This document shows, in pieces, positions 7,810 through 15,963 of a stretch of DNA of 64,000 bases. Within the stretch, counting starts at the first letter, position 1. Each line of letters begins with the position of its first letter. Origin of the DNA: Pseudomonadota bacterium (lineage in GTDB: Bacteria > Pseudomonadota > Gammaproteobacteria > Pseudomonadales > Azotimanducaceae); the NCBI GenBank assembly GCA_027624035.1, contig JAQBUI010000008.1:32083-96082 (forward strand). The letters are read 5' to 3'. A program made the position numbers and the translations under genes. A model generated the notes under the pieces. The model ran no database searches. It was given only the letters and a program-made list of their open reading frames with translations, and was not told the origin of the DNA.

Positions 7810-9060
7810 ATGATGGCACTGGGCCCGGCTGCGGCAACACCGGTGCTGCGACTGGTTCTGCTGCTGTGGACTTGCCACATCGGCACCGCGACCGCCAGCG
7901 ATGAACTGGCCACGCTGATCAACGCGCGGTTGGACTATATGAAGGATGTTGCGGCCCACAAATGGATCCATGGCGAGGCCATTACGGACGCCGAACGTGA
8001 GCGGGTCGTGCTGGACGCGGCCACCCGCGCCGCCCTGCAACACGGCATTGCCGTGCGCCCGGCACGTGCTTTCTTTCAGGCGCAGATCGCCGCTGCCAGG
8101 GACATTCAGGCCTACTGGTTCGCGGTATGGGGCGAGGGAAACGGGCCAGTGACCGCGCCGGACCTCACCACAGAAGTGCGGCCCAGACTGCTGGCCCTTG
8201 GCAATGAGATAACATCACGATTGAAAGAGGCCGCCGGGAGCCTGGACAGATCGCAGTTCCTGGCCGCCCTGGAGGTGGTCGGCCTCGGCGAGGCGGCCCG
8301 CAATGAACTCTGGCAGGCCCTGTCGCAGATCCAGGTTTACCCGGATCGTCTGGCCCAGGTGCTCAATGCCGGGGTGCTCAGGGTCGGTACCACATTCGAC
8401 TATGCGCCCTTTTCCTATCAGGTGGATGGGGAGCCAGCTGGCATCGATGTTGATCTCGCCAGCGACCTCGCCCGATCCCTGGGCGTCCGGGCCGAATTCG
8501 TACAAACCTCATGGCCGGGCCTGATGAAAGATCTGGCAGCCGGTCAATACGACATCGCCATGAGCGGCGTATCCATCAGTCTGGACCGACAGCGGCACGG
8601 CTACTTCAGCCCGCACTATCATTCCGGTGGCAAGACCCCCATTGCCCGGTGCGGAGAGGCACAGGCACTCGGCAGCCTTGATGCGCTCGACCGCAAGGGC
8701 GTTAGAGTCATTGTCAATCCGGGCGGAACCAACGAGCGCTTTGTCGACGAGCATATAACACGCGCTACCAAGATACTGTATCCCGACAATCGCGACATCT
8801 TTGACCAGCTTATTGCCGGCAGTGCTGACGTCATGATCACCGACAGCATTGAGGTGCAGCTTCAAACCGCCCGGCACGACGAACTTTGCCCCACGATGCC
8901 TGACAGTTTTCGGACCGGCACGTTTCTGACCCGTGTGGACAAAGGCTACCTGATGCCCCAGGACATGCCCCTTAAAGAGTACGTTACCCTGTGGCTTGAC
9001 CTTCGAATTGCAGATGGTACGGTTGCCCGGGTATTCAACCAGCACCTCGCCGGCCATTGA
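7810..9060 (+). CDS. periplasmic chorismate mutase (AroQ gamma) fused to cyclohexadienyl/arogenate dehydratase (PheC)
   Basis: 416 residues. Residues 1 to about 29 form a signal peptide (LRLVLLLWTCHIGTATAS). About 31-175 match secreted gamma-class chorismate mutase: LATLINARLDYMKDVAAHKW, then ARAFFQAQIAAARDIQAYWF and a long helical tail. From about 183 the protein is a solute-binding-protein fold with cyclohexadienyl dehydratase features: VLRVGTTFDYAPFSY, GIDVDLASDLARSLG, YDIAMSGVSIS, VIVNPGGTNERFVDEH and MITDSIEVQLQ. Together they would convert chorismate via prephenate to phenylpyruvate (or arogenate to phenylalanine) in the periplasm. Separate AroQ-gamma and PheC proteins are known; a single polypeptide is uncommon. 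The next gene, an LLM, starts 12 bases after the stop. An amino-acid-binding protein with an extra domain is the alternative, but the mutase region is specific. Confidence 0.85.
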   Translation: MMALGPAAATPVLRLVLLLWTCHIGTATASDELATLINARLDYMKDVAAHKWIHGEAITDAERERVVLDAATRAALQHGIAVRPARAFFQAQIAAARDIQAYWFAVWGEGNGPVTAPDLTTEVRPRLLALGNEITSRLKEAAGSLDRSQFLAALEVVGLGEAARNELWQALSQIQVYPDRLAQVLNAGVLRVGTTFDYAPFSYQVDGEPAGIDVDLASDLARSLGVRAEFVQTSWPGLMKDLAAGQYDIAMSGVSISLDRQRHGYFSPHYHSGGKTPIARCGEAQALGSLDALDRKGVRVIVNPGGTNERFVDEHITRATKILYPDNRDIFDQLIAGSADVMITDSIEVQLQTARHDELCPTMPDSFRTGTFLTRVDKGYLMPQDMPLKEYVTLWLDLRIADGTVARVFNQHLAGH

Positions 9061-9071
9061 GGGCTTCTTCT

Positions 9072-10280
9072 ATGGCGCCTCCCCTGAAGTTTGGAATCTA
9101 CCTGGCACCGTTTCATCCCGTCAGAGACAACCCGACGGCGGCATTACATCGGGACCTGGAGCTGATCGTCCTGGCGGACTCGCTTGGTTATGACTACGCG
9201 TGGACGGGCGAGCAGCACTCCGCAGGCTTTGAGATCATCGCCTCGCCCGAGGTCTTCATTGCAGCGGCGGCCGGGCGTACCCGTCAGATCAGACTGGGCG
9301 CCAGCCTGTCGTCGCTTCCCTATCAGCATCCGCTGATTGCCGCCGACCGCATCATGCTGCTCGATCACCTCACCCGTGGCCGGGTGGCTTTCGGCGTCGG
9401 CCCCGGGCTATTGCCTTCGGATGCCATCATGATGGGCACCGACCCCGCCGACCAGAGTGCCATGACCGCCCGGGCCATCGACGCCATCGTGCCATTGCTG
9501 CGGGGCGAGACAGTCACCTGCCACACCGACTGGTTCAAACTCGTGGACGCCCGACTTCAGCTGCAGCCTTTCTCAGACCCGGCGATCGAGATGGCTGTCG
9601 CCTCCCAGACGTCGCCGGCAGGCGCCCGGATTGCCGGGACCCACGGGCTGGGGCTACTGTCCCTTGCCGCGACCACCCCCGGCGGTTTCGACGCCCTTGC
9701 AGCCAGCTGGGAAATCTATGAGCGAAATGCAGCCGAAAACGAGCAACCCGTGGATCGATCGCTTTGGACACTGGCGGGCCCTGTGCACATTGCCTCATCG
9801 CGCAAACAGGCAATGGCCAACGTCAGGCATGGCATTGTAGACTGGGTGAACTATATGGGGCAAGTTGTGGGTCTTGCTGTGGCACCCCCTGAAGGCGACC
9901 CGGCCCAGGCAATGGTCGACAGTGGTCTCGCCGTGATCGGCTCGCCCCGGGATGCCATCGCCCAGATCAAACGTCTTCAGCAGGCGTCCGGTGGATTTGG
10001 TTGCTTCCTGCAGATGGCGCATAACTGGGCGGACTGGCCGCAGACCCAGGCGAGCTACGAGATGTTCATGCGCTACGTCGCACCAGAATTTGGCAAGGCA
10101 AATGAAGGTCGACGAGCGAGTTTCCGTCACGCCGCCAGGAACCGCACACCGGGTACAGACCGTGAAACCAACGGCTTGCACGCCACAGAGGAACAGAGCG
10201 AGCCCCTGCCAGGCCCGGACCATCCCCAACAACCACCCAAGCCAGAGGCCCCCAATGACCCAGACCAGAACCAGCCGTAG
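9072..10280 (+). CDS. LLM-class flavin-dependent oxidoreductase (bacterial luciferase-like monooxygenase)
   Basis: 402 residues from the ATG at 9072 (GAGGG upstream, 12 bases after the previous stop). Typical luciferase-family blocks are KFGIYLAPFHPVRDNP, LADSLGYDYAWTGEQHS, RLGASLSSLPYQHPLIAADR, MLLDHLTRGRVAFGVGPG and GTHGLGLLSLA. Uses FMNH2 or possibly F420; the window encodes F420 biosynthesis. Catalytic domain ends near 10100; the last 45 or so residues are low-complexity and Pro/Glu-rich (PGPDHPQQPPKPEAPNDPDQ). The tail overlaps the start of the next gene by 26 bases, which suggests an extended or frameshifted C-terminus. Confidence 0.88.
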   Translation: MAPPLKFGIYLAPFHPVRDNPTAALHRDLELIVLADSLGYDYAWTGEQHSAGFEIIASPEVFIAAAAGRTRQIRLGASLSSLPYQHPLIAADRIMLLDHLTRGRVAFGVGPGLLPSDAIMMGTDPADQSAMTARAIDAIVPLLRGETVTCHTDWFKLVDARLQLQPFSDPAIEMAVASQTSPAGARIAGTHGLGLLSLAATTPGGFDALAASWEIYERNAAENEQPVDRSLWTLAGPVHIASSRKQAMANVRHGIVDWVNYMGQVVGLAVAPPEGDPAQAMVDSGLAVIGSPRDAIAQIKRLQQASGGFGCFLQMAHNWADWPQTQASYEMFMRYVAPEFGKANEGRRASFRHAARNRTPGTDRETNGLHATEEQSEPLPGPDHPQQPPKPEAPNDPDQNQP

Positions 10281-11436
10281 CGGCGACACCATTACCGCGG
10301 AAGACGAACAGCGGATTCTCGACACCATCACCCGCTGGCTCGACCGGGACGTCAAAGACCAGGTCAGTGCACTGGAGCACGCGGATGCCTACCCCTATGA
10401 GATGGTTGAACAAATGAAGGCGCTCGGCCTGTTTGGCGCCACCATCGGGGTCGCCTACGGTGGCCTTGGGCTGCCCAGCGCGACCTACGCCAGGATTGTG
10501 ACCACAATATCCGAGGTCTGGATGTCGCTCACCGGCATCTTTAATTCCCATCTCATCATGGCGGCCGCCGTGGAGCGTTACGGGACGCCCGAGCAGAAGG
10601 ATCGCCTGCTGCCGCGCTTCGCGAGCGGCGAGTTGCGCGGTGGTATCGCTCTCACAGAACCTGACTGTGGCACCGACCTGCAGGCGATTCGAACCAGCGC
10701 GGTCCGGGACGGTGACGATTATGTCATCAACGGCACCAAGACCTGGATCTCCAATGGCATTGAAGGCGACTGCGTTGCCTTGCTGGTCAAGACAGATACC
10801 GACATCGAGCCGCGACACAAGGGTATGAGCCTGTTCCTGGCACAAAAAGGGCCGGGTTTCAGCGTGGGGCGAAAACTCAAAAAACTGGGATACAAGGGCA
10901 TCGACTCCGCCGAGCTCATATTCGATGACTACCACATCAGCGCAGATGACCTGATCGGCGGTCTTCCGGGCCAGGGGTTCTATCAGACCCTCGGCGGGCT
11001 GGAACTGGGACGAATCAATGTGGCCGCGCGGGGGGTCGGCGTGGCCAATGCTGCCCTCAAGGATGCCACCGCCTACGCCCAGATTCGCCACACCATGGGC
11101 AAACCGATCGGCCAGCACCAGGCAATCCAGATCAAGCTTGGGGATATGGCGACCCGATGTCAGGCCGCCCGGCTGCTGGTCGAAGACGCGGCCGGTGCAT
11201 ACGACCGAGGCGAACGCTGTGACATGGAAGCAGGCATGGCGAAATTGTTTGCCTCTGAGGCGGCCATGGAGAATGCGGCGGAGTGCATGCGAATCCATGG
11301 CGCCTACGGCTATTCGACCGAGTTACCGGTCGAACGCTACTACCGGGACGCGCCACTGATGTGCATCGGCGAAGGGACCAATGAGATGCAGCGAATCATC
11401 ATCGCGCGACAACTGATGGAACGAAACCCGGTTTGA
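10255..11436 (+). CDS. acyl-CoA dehydrogenase
   Basis: 393 residues from the ATG at 10255 (AGAGG upstream), a normal length for the family. Conserved blocks: GLFGATIGVAYGGLGLP, the FAD/substrate signature GGIALTEPDCGTDLQAIRTS, GTKTWISNGIEGD, KKLGYKGIDSAELIFDD, RINVAARGVGVANAAL, and the C-terminal ELPVERYYRDAPLMCIGEGTNEMQR. The catalytic-base region falls in the last block. Oxidises an acyl-CoA to its 2-enoyl form, passing electrons to ETF. The 5' end overlaps the LLM gene by 26 bases, so the two are probably co-transcribed and may act in one catabolic route for a cyclic or branched acid (inference). Confidence 0.93.
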   Translation: MTQTRTSRSGDTITAEDEQRILDTITRWLDRDVKDQVSALEHADAYPYEMVEQMKALGLFGATIGVAYGGLGLPSATYARIVTTISEVWMSLTGIFNSHLIMAAAVERYGTPEQKDRLLPRFASGELRGGIALTEPDCGTDLQAIRTSAVRDGDDYVINGTKTWISNGIEGDCVALLVKTDTDIEPRHKGMSLFLAQKGPGFSVGRKLKKLGYKGIDSAELIFDDYHISADDLIGGLPGQGFYQTLGGLELGRINVAARGVGVANAALKDATAYAQIRHTMGKPIGQHQAIQIKLGDMATRCQAARLLVEDAAGAYDRGERCDMEAGMAKLFASEAAMENAAECMRIHGAYGYSTELPVERYYRDAPLMCIGEGTNEMQRIIIARQLMERNPV

Positions 11437-11527
11437 GCCATCGCTTGTAGCCTGACCAGGCCCGGTGGACGCCACGCGGACGTTTGTTCTATTCTCCGCC
11501 TTCATCATTTGAGCAAAGAGGATCAAC

Positions 11528-12601
11528 ATGGCCCCCATTCCCAAGGGTGGTACCGTTGCCGTCACCGGCGCGGCTGGATTTATCGGCAGTTGGGTCGTCC
11601 GTCGACTGCTGGACAAGGGCTATCGGGTACGCGCCTGCGTGCGAGATGCAAACAACGAAGAGCGCGCCGGTTTTCTCAAGAAAATGCCCGGCTATGCATC
11701 CAATCGTCTGACGCTGCACTCGGCGGACCTCGATAACGACGGCTGCTTTGACGAGATATTCAAGGGATGCCAGGGCGTGGCTCACGTTTCCCACGTCAGC
11801 GATTATTCGGACCATGAGTATGTCCAACGGGTCTGCAATCACATCATCAACAGCGTAAACCAGTCCGATTCGGTCAACCGTGTGGTCGTCACCTCCAGTG
11901 TTGCTGCAGTCATCTCGGAGATGGACTTAAGAGAACTCGTTAGGCGACCTGTGCTGTATGAGGATCGCTATCCGGACGAAAGCAATCCAAGACGGACACC
12001 GGACAGCCAGGGCTACTCCATGGGTAAGGTGATTGCCCAGCGGGTATTTTCCGATGCGGCAGACAAGTCCGGCAACTGGGATGCCATCACCTGCTGTCCG
12101 GCGGACAATGTGGGCCCGATTCAGTCGGAGCACCAGAAGACCTATGGCCCCTGGCAGTCAAACATCCGCAAAATGCTCGAGGGTGCCTACGAGCAGAGCT
12201 GGGTTTATCGACCCTGGATGCCGGTAGACGTCCGGGACGACGCCGAGGCCCACATCGGTCTGCTGGAGTCCGTTCATGTGGACAACGGTGAGCGGTATAT
12301 TGCCTGGTCGACCGAGACGCCGACCGTGGAAGAAGTCTGCGCCAGCATCAATCGCCTGCTGCCGGAACTGGGCCATGACACGCCGGAAGTCACCGAGGTC
12401 CATCCGGAGAAACTTCAGGCAAGGGAAGAAATGTACCGGCGTAACTGGGCCCAGTGTGACCTTAGAAATGATCGGATCAGGGCCGTGACACCCGTGACAT
12501 TCAGACCCTTCGATGAATCGCTGCGGGACTGCGTTGAATCGTTGCTGACCATCGGCAATGTAAAACCCAAACTGCGGGAAGGATTCAAACTACAGTCCTG
12601 A
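11528..12601 (+). CDS. NAD(P)-dependent epimerase/dehydratase, extended SDR (dihydroflavonol-reductase-like)
   Basis: 357 residues with AGAGGA ten bases before ATG. N-terminal Rossmann motif TGAAGFIGSWVVRRLLDKGY, then VRDANNEE (cofactor selectivity), a DLDNDGCFDEIFKGCQGVAHV block and VVVTSSVAAV. The catalytic Tyr-Lys pair is in YSMGK. Closest by eye to 3-beta-hydroxysteroid/cinnamoyl-alcohol/dihydroflavonol-type reductases; substrate unknown. 90 bases downstream of the acyl-CoA dehydrogenase and possibly in the same unit. An 18-bp tandem array begins at its TGA stop codon. Confidence 0.88.
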   Translation: MAPIPKGGTVAVTGAAGFIGSWVVRRLLDKGYRVRACVRDANNEERAGFLKKMPGYASNRLTLHSADLDNDGCFDEIFKGCQGVAHVSHVSDYSDHEYVQRVCNHIINSVNQSDSVNRVVVTSSVAAVISEMDLRELVRRPVLYEDRYPDESNPRRTPDSQGYSMGKVIAQRVFSDAADKSGNWDAITCCPADNVGPIQSEHQKTYGPWQSNIRKMLEGAYEQSWVYRPWMPVDVRDDAEAHIGLLESVHVDNGERYIAWSTETPTVEEVCASINRLLPELGHDTPEVTEVHPEKLQAREEMYRRNWAQCDLRNDRIRAVTPVTFRPFDESLRDCVESLLTIGNVKPKLREGFKLQS

Positions 12602-12780
12602 CAGCCTTGAGCTTGTTGACAGCCTTGAGCTTGTTGACAGCCTTGAGCGTGTTGACAGCCGTGAGCGTGTTGACAGCCTTGAGCTTGTTGACAGCCTTGA
12701 GCTTGTTGACAGCCACGGGCGTGTTGACAGCCACGGGCGTGTTGACAGCCGTGAGCGTGTTGACAGCCACGGGCGTGTAA
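12599..12780. repeat. ten-unit 18-bp tandem repeat starting at the epimerase stop codon
   Basis: Unit on the plus strand: TGACAGCCTTGAGCTTGT, with variants CCGTGAGCGTGT and CCACGGGCGTGT. Ten units fill 12601-12780 in register, the last imperfect (GTGTAA). The first TGA is the stop codon of the upstream gene; because 18 is a multiple of three, each unit repeats TGA in that frame, and seven of ten units carry a second TGA three codons later. The core AGCCTTGAGCGTG recurs exactly at 52078-52090 and resembles the edge of the window's REP-like repeats. There are no spacers, so this is not a CRISPR array. The minus-strand frames are repeat artefacts. Confidence 0.9.
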
Positions 12781-12806
12781 CAGCCAGATCGTATTACCAG
12801 CCCTTA

Positions 12807-12837
12807 GCGAGCCCGTGCCATGCATGCACGGGCTCGC
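12807..12837. terminator. perfect 12-bp hairpin between convergent genes
   Basis: GCGAGCCCGTGC and its exact complement GCACGGGCTCGC flank a seven-base loop CATGCAT. It lies after the 18-bp array and ten bases from the mscS stop. The symmetric stem could end transcription from both sides. No U run follows, so it may be a REP-type or Rho-assisted end rather than a classical intrinsic terminator. Confidence 0.6.
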
Positions 12838-12846
12838 CAATGGCGA

Positions 12847-13680
12847 TCAGACTTTCTCGTTGTAGATATGAACATCCCGCTGCGGATACGGAATGCTGAT
12901 ACCATTCTCATCGAGCGCAAGCTTGCCATTCTCCGTCAGGTCGAAAAACACCGGCCAGTAATCGGCGGAATTAACCCATGAACGCGTCGTAATGGTGACC
13001 GCAGAGTCGCCCAGGCTGGAAATCACGATCAGCGGTGCGGGGTCCTTGAGGATGCGTTCGTCCGCCTCGATCAGGCCCGTCAGCACCTGCTTGCCCAGTT
13101 TCAGGTCATCGCCGTAACCAATTCCAAAATTGATATCGACCCGGCGGGTGGCCTGGGTCGAAAAATTGGTGATCGGATTATTGGATATCGCACCGTTCGG
13201 AATGACGATTGTCTTGTTGTCGCCGGTGGTCAGTACCGAATTGAAGATCTCGATGCTCTTGACGGTGCCCATGAAGCCATTGGTTTCAATAAAGTCGCCC
13301 ACCTTGTAGGGCCGGAACACCAGTATCAGCACGCCACCGGCAAAGTTCGCCAGAGATCCCTGCAGTGCAAGCCCGATCGCAAGACCTGCCGCACCCAGCA
13401 CCGCGATAAATGACGTGGTTTCGATCCCCACCATCGAAGCGACACTGATCAGCAGCAGCGCCTTCAGGCCGATATTGAACAGGCTGGTCAGAAACTTCTG
13501 TAACGAAGCCTCCATTCCGCCCTTCACGAATCCGGCGGAGAGTGATCGGCTCAACGCCCCGATGATCCAGAGCCCAATGACGAGTGTGATGATCGCCAGC
13601 AACAGCTTCGGACCATAGCCCATCGCCATCGCAACTGCCGTATCCATGTACCTGTCCACGTTCTCTGTGGCGATGCCCAA
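12847..13680 (-). CDS. MscS-family small-conductance mechanosensitive channel
   Basis: 277 residues, close to E. coli MscS (286). Three N-terminal hydrophobic segments precede the pore helix AGLAIGLALQGSLANFAGGV (about 95-115). The beta domain follows with FRPYKVGDFIE, GTVKSIEIFNSVLTTGDNKT, IVIPNGAISNNPITNFS and RRVDINFGIGYGDDL. The C-terminal ENGISIPYPQRDVH is also typical. Inner-membrane tension-gated pore that releases solutes on hypo-osmotic shock. Lies 66 bases upstream of the ompA-like gene's 3' end on the same strand but is probably transcribed alone or as the last gene. Confidence 0.95.
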   Translation of the reverse strand: MGIATENVDRYMDTAVAMAMGYGPKLLLAIITLVIGLWIIGALSRSLSAGFVKGGMEASLQKFLTSLFNIGLKALLLISVASMVGIETTSFIAVLGAAGLAIGLALQGSLANFAGGVLILVFRPYKVGDFIETNGFMGTVKSIEIFNSVLTTGDNKTIVIPNGAISNNPITNFSTQATRRVDINFGIGYGDDLKLGKQVLTGLIEADERILKDPAPLIVISSLGDSAVTITTRSWVNSADYWPVFFDLTENGKLALDENGISIPYPQRDVHIYNEKV

Positions 13681-13746
13681 TTCTTACACGTTCATCTCCT
13701 CTTCGGGGCCGGAAGCCCTGTTCTGTTGATGGCAGGTTTACCGCCT

Positions 13747-14917
13747 TTATTGCTGTTTCCTGATGGTTTCTTTTGTAGCAGACACCTCGCCTACCACTCG
13801 ACGGTTCTTCTGGCGACCCTCTTCGGTGTCGTTCGATGCTTCTGGCCGGGACTCCCCGTAGCCAATGGCACTGACCCGGTCCGAATCAATGTCAAACTCC
13901 TCCACCAGCATCTTTGCGATCGTGTTGGCTCGTCGTTCCGACAGACTCTGATTGTAGGCGTCACTACCCTTGCTGTCCGTGTGGCCTTCGACCACGACCA
14001 AAGTCTGGTGATATTCCTTCAAGAAACTGGCCAGTCGGGCGACTTCCTTGCGGTGGTCGGGACGGGGGGCCGAGGAGTCGAAATCAAACTCCACTTGCAG
14101 CTGAATCCGGACCGCTTCTTTCAGCATGACATAGCATCCGGTTTCGTCGATCCTCGCCTGACGATTGGTGGTATCCGGGCAGGCATCCCGGGAGTTCGGT
14201 ACACCGTCGCGATCATCATCAAGGGCGCAGCCGCGACGGTCCACCACGGTTCCCGCCGGTGTTCCGGGACAGGCGTCCTCATCGTCAAAGACACCATCAC
14301 CGTCTGAATCGATCCTGACGGCAACCGGCATCGGGGCCGGCTCGCTGGGTTCTGCCCTCTTCACGGGCGCGGGACGTTCGGACCCGCCCAGCACAAATAC
14401 CAGTCCTACCGAAGCCGCACGTTCGATCTCTTCCAGTCCGCTGCCGTTAAAGACCCGGACGTCTCCACGCAGTGCCACCCGGTGGGATAAATCGTACTTC
14501 ACGCCAACGCCGATGGAGGGGAAAGGATCATCGTCACCCGGGCCGACATCAAAGTCGTACTCCGCCCGACCCAGACCAACAGAGACATAGGGCCGAAGCT
14601 TGCCGCCTGACTCAAAGTGATACAACGCATCGATTTCCCAGCGAGACACATCGGCGCCAATTGACGATCCTTTGAGGTTGGACGACAACTTGCTGTAGAG
14701 CAGCTCAAATGCCCCAGGGGCTGTCATATTGATAGCCGAGCCCCAGAGACCAGTCGCCGCTGTTGTCGATGCGATCATCGAAAAAGGTCTTGCCGATCAT
14801 CGGAGAAACGGTAATGCCGGGACGTTCATCGGCATGCACTGCGCCGCAAAACACCAGCAAAATCAATAGAGCGGGTTTCAAGGTCATCAGACCAGGCTTA
14901 GACGGGCGGCTGAACAT
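13747..14917 (-). pseudogene. OmpA-family outer-membrane protein with TSP3-like repeats, one-base frameshift near the N-terminus
   Basis: Two overlapping frames make one protein. The upstream frame (start at 14917 or 14887) has a signal peptide (LKPALLILLVFCGAVHADE) and the first beta strands (GKTFFDDRIDNSGDWSLGLG), then stops after YQYDSPWGI. The downstream frame continues with FELLYSKLSSN, then the rest of the eight-stranded barrel, two calcium-binding type-3 repeats (DSDGDGVFDDEDACPGTPAG; DDDRDGVPNSRDACPDT) and a peptidoglycan-binding OmpA domain (VEGHTDSKGSDAYNQSLSERRA). Removing one G from the CCCCTGGGGC stretch (14711-14720) restores YDSPWAFELLYSK. Either a real frameshift or a base-call error in a short run. 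The intact protein would anchor the outer membrane to the cell wall. Confidence 0.85.
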
Positions 14918-14971
14918 CGTGGATCCCCAAAAAAGGGGCGATTTTAGTCTACGCGACAATCGAAATACAGG

Positions 14972-15682
14972 TTAGCGATTGAATAAACCTTTCAGCTTCT
15001 CCCCGATCTTGTCGCCCACTTCCTTCAGCTTGTCCTCCACGCCCGGCAGACTCTCCCGAATCAACGGCACCAGTGACTGGTTCACCGCCTTGAGTACCCG
15101 CAGGATGGTCTCTGATGCCGTCGCGGGCTCATCTTTGCCAATACCGTTGATCTCTACCAGAGGCAGCACCAGCGACAGTGGTTCCTTGAGCATACTGACG
15201 TGAACGCCAACACGGGTGTCCCGGATCGTCAGGTGATCTATCTCGACTCGAGCGGTTCCTGACTCCGAATCGGCTGGAGCGCTCTCATCCCCGCTGGCTG
15301 CGGCCCGTTGCAGTGCCTGTATATTGCTGTCTACCAGATTGCCCTCATACCAGATCTCGGCGCCGTCGATGAGAATCTGCCGGATGACGATGGTGTCAGA
15401 GGACAGTGAACGGGGTTCAAGATCAATGGACAATCCGGCAATCGCAATGGCATAGGGCCCCTCGTAACCCTCCGGATTGGCGACCCGCAGGCCGCTGATG
15501 CGTCCCTGGCCATTGAACAGCGACACGCTGACATCCCGAACCGTCACCGGCACACCCAACGCCCTGGTGCCAGCCGTTTCTACACCGGTCTTGATGAGTG
15601 AATTGAGATTCAGTAACAGAACACCGACAATGCCGCCAGTAATGGCAACAACGACTACGAGTGCGATCAGAAGTTTTTTCAT
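14972..15682 (-). CDS. AsmA-like membrane-anchored periplasmic protein
   Basis: About 236 residues from MKKLLIALVVVVAI; a GTG four codons upstream is possible. One N-terminal transmembrane anchor is followed by the AsmA-type start of the periplasmic part (VETAGTRALGVPVTVRDVSVSL, then GRISGLRVANPEGYEGPYA and IRQILIDGAEIWYEGNLVDS). A C-terminal amphipathic helix ends in KVGDKIGEKLKGLFNR. Much shorter than AsmA itself (about 600), so it resembles the small AsmA/DUF748-like proteins that may aid outer-membrane lipid traffic; the function is inferred. Upstream of the ompA-like gene on the same strand with about 55 bases between. The 280-base gap to the divergent RND gene shows no recognisable promoter or RNA. 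Confidence 0.72.
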   Translation of the reverse strand: MKKLLIALVVVVAITGGIVGVLLLNLNSLIKTGVETAGTRALGVPVTVRDVSVSLFNGQGRISGLRVANPEGYEGPYAIAIAGLSIDLEPRSLSSDTIVIRQILIDGAEIWYEGNLVDSNIQALQRAAASGDESAPADSESGTARVEIDHLTIRDTRVGVHVSMLKEPLSLVLPLVEINGIGKDEPATASETILRVLKAVNQSLVPLIRESLPGVEDKLKEVGDKIGEKLKGLFNR

Positions 15683-15963
15683 GGATGGGTCCACCGCCGG
15701 GAGGGCTCACAAGGACATCGGAGAATAGTCCAATTGAATGCCCGGGCTCAACATGCATCCGACAGACGCACCAAAGGCAACCGGCATGTCACCAACCATG
15801 CCGGGAGGGTTCTTGACCTTCATCAAGCGGCGGGATCGAGCGTTCATCTACACTCGCGGTCCATCCAAAAGGGCCATTGCAAGTCCCGCAAACGGAATTT
15901 TACTCAGCCGCTCACACCGCAGAACGATCCCGGGTGACCAGGCTCTGGCTCATGGAGTAAGGC

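Noticed and set aside
10066..11298. Long minus-strand frame of 410 codons opposite the acyl-CoA dehydrogenase
   Set aside because: The plus strand encodes a clearly conserved enzyme; the antisense frame is a high-GC codon-bias shadow.
12599..12780. Possible CRISPR array
   Set aside because: The units are directly adjacent 18-mers without spacers, and there are no cas genes.
12415..12840. A minus-strand frame of 141 codons with GCQHAQ-type repeats
   Set aside because: It is the translation of the 18-bp DNA array plus the antisense of the epimerase gene; it has no ribosome site and no non-repeat domain.
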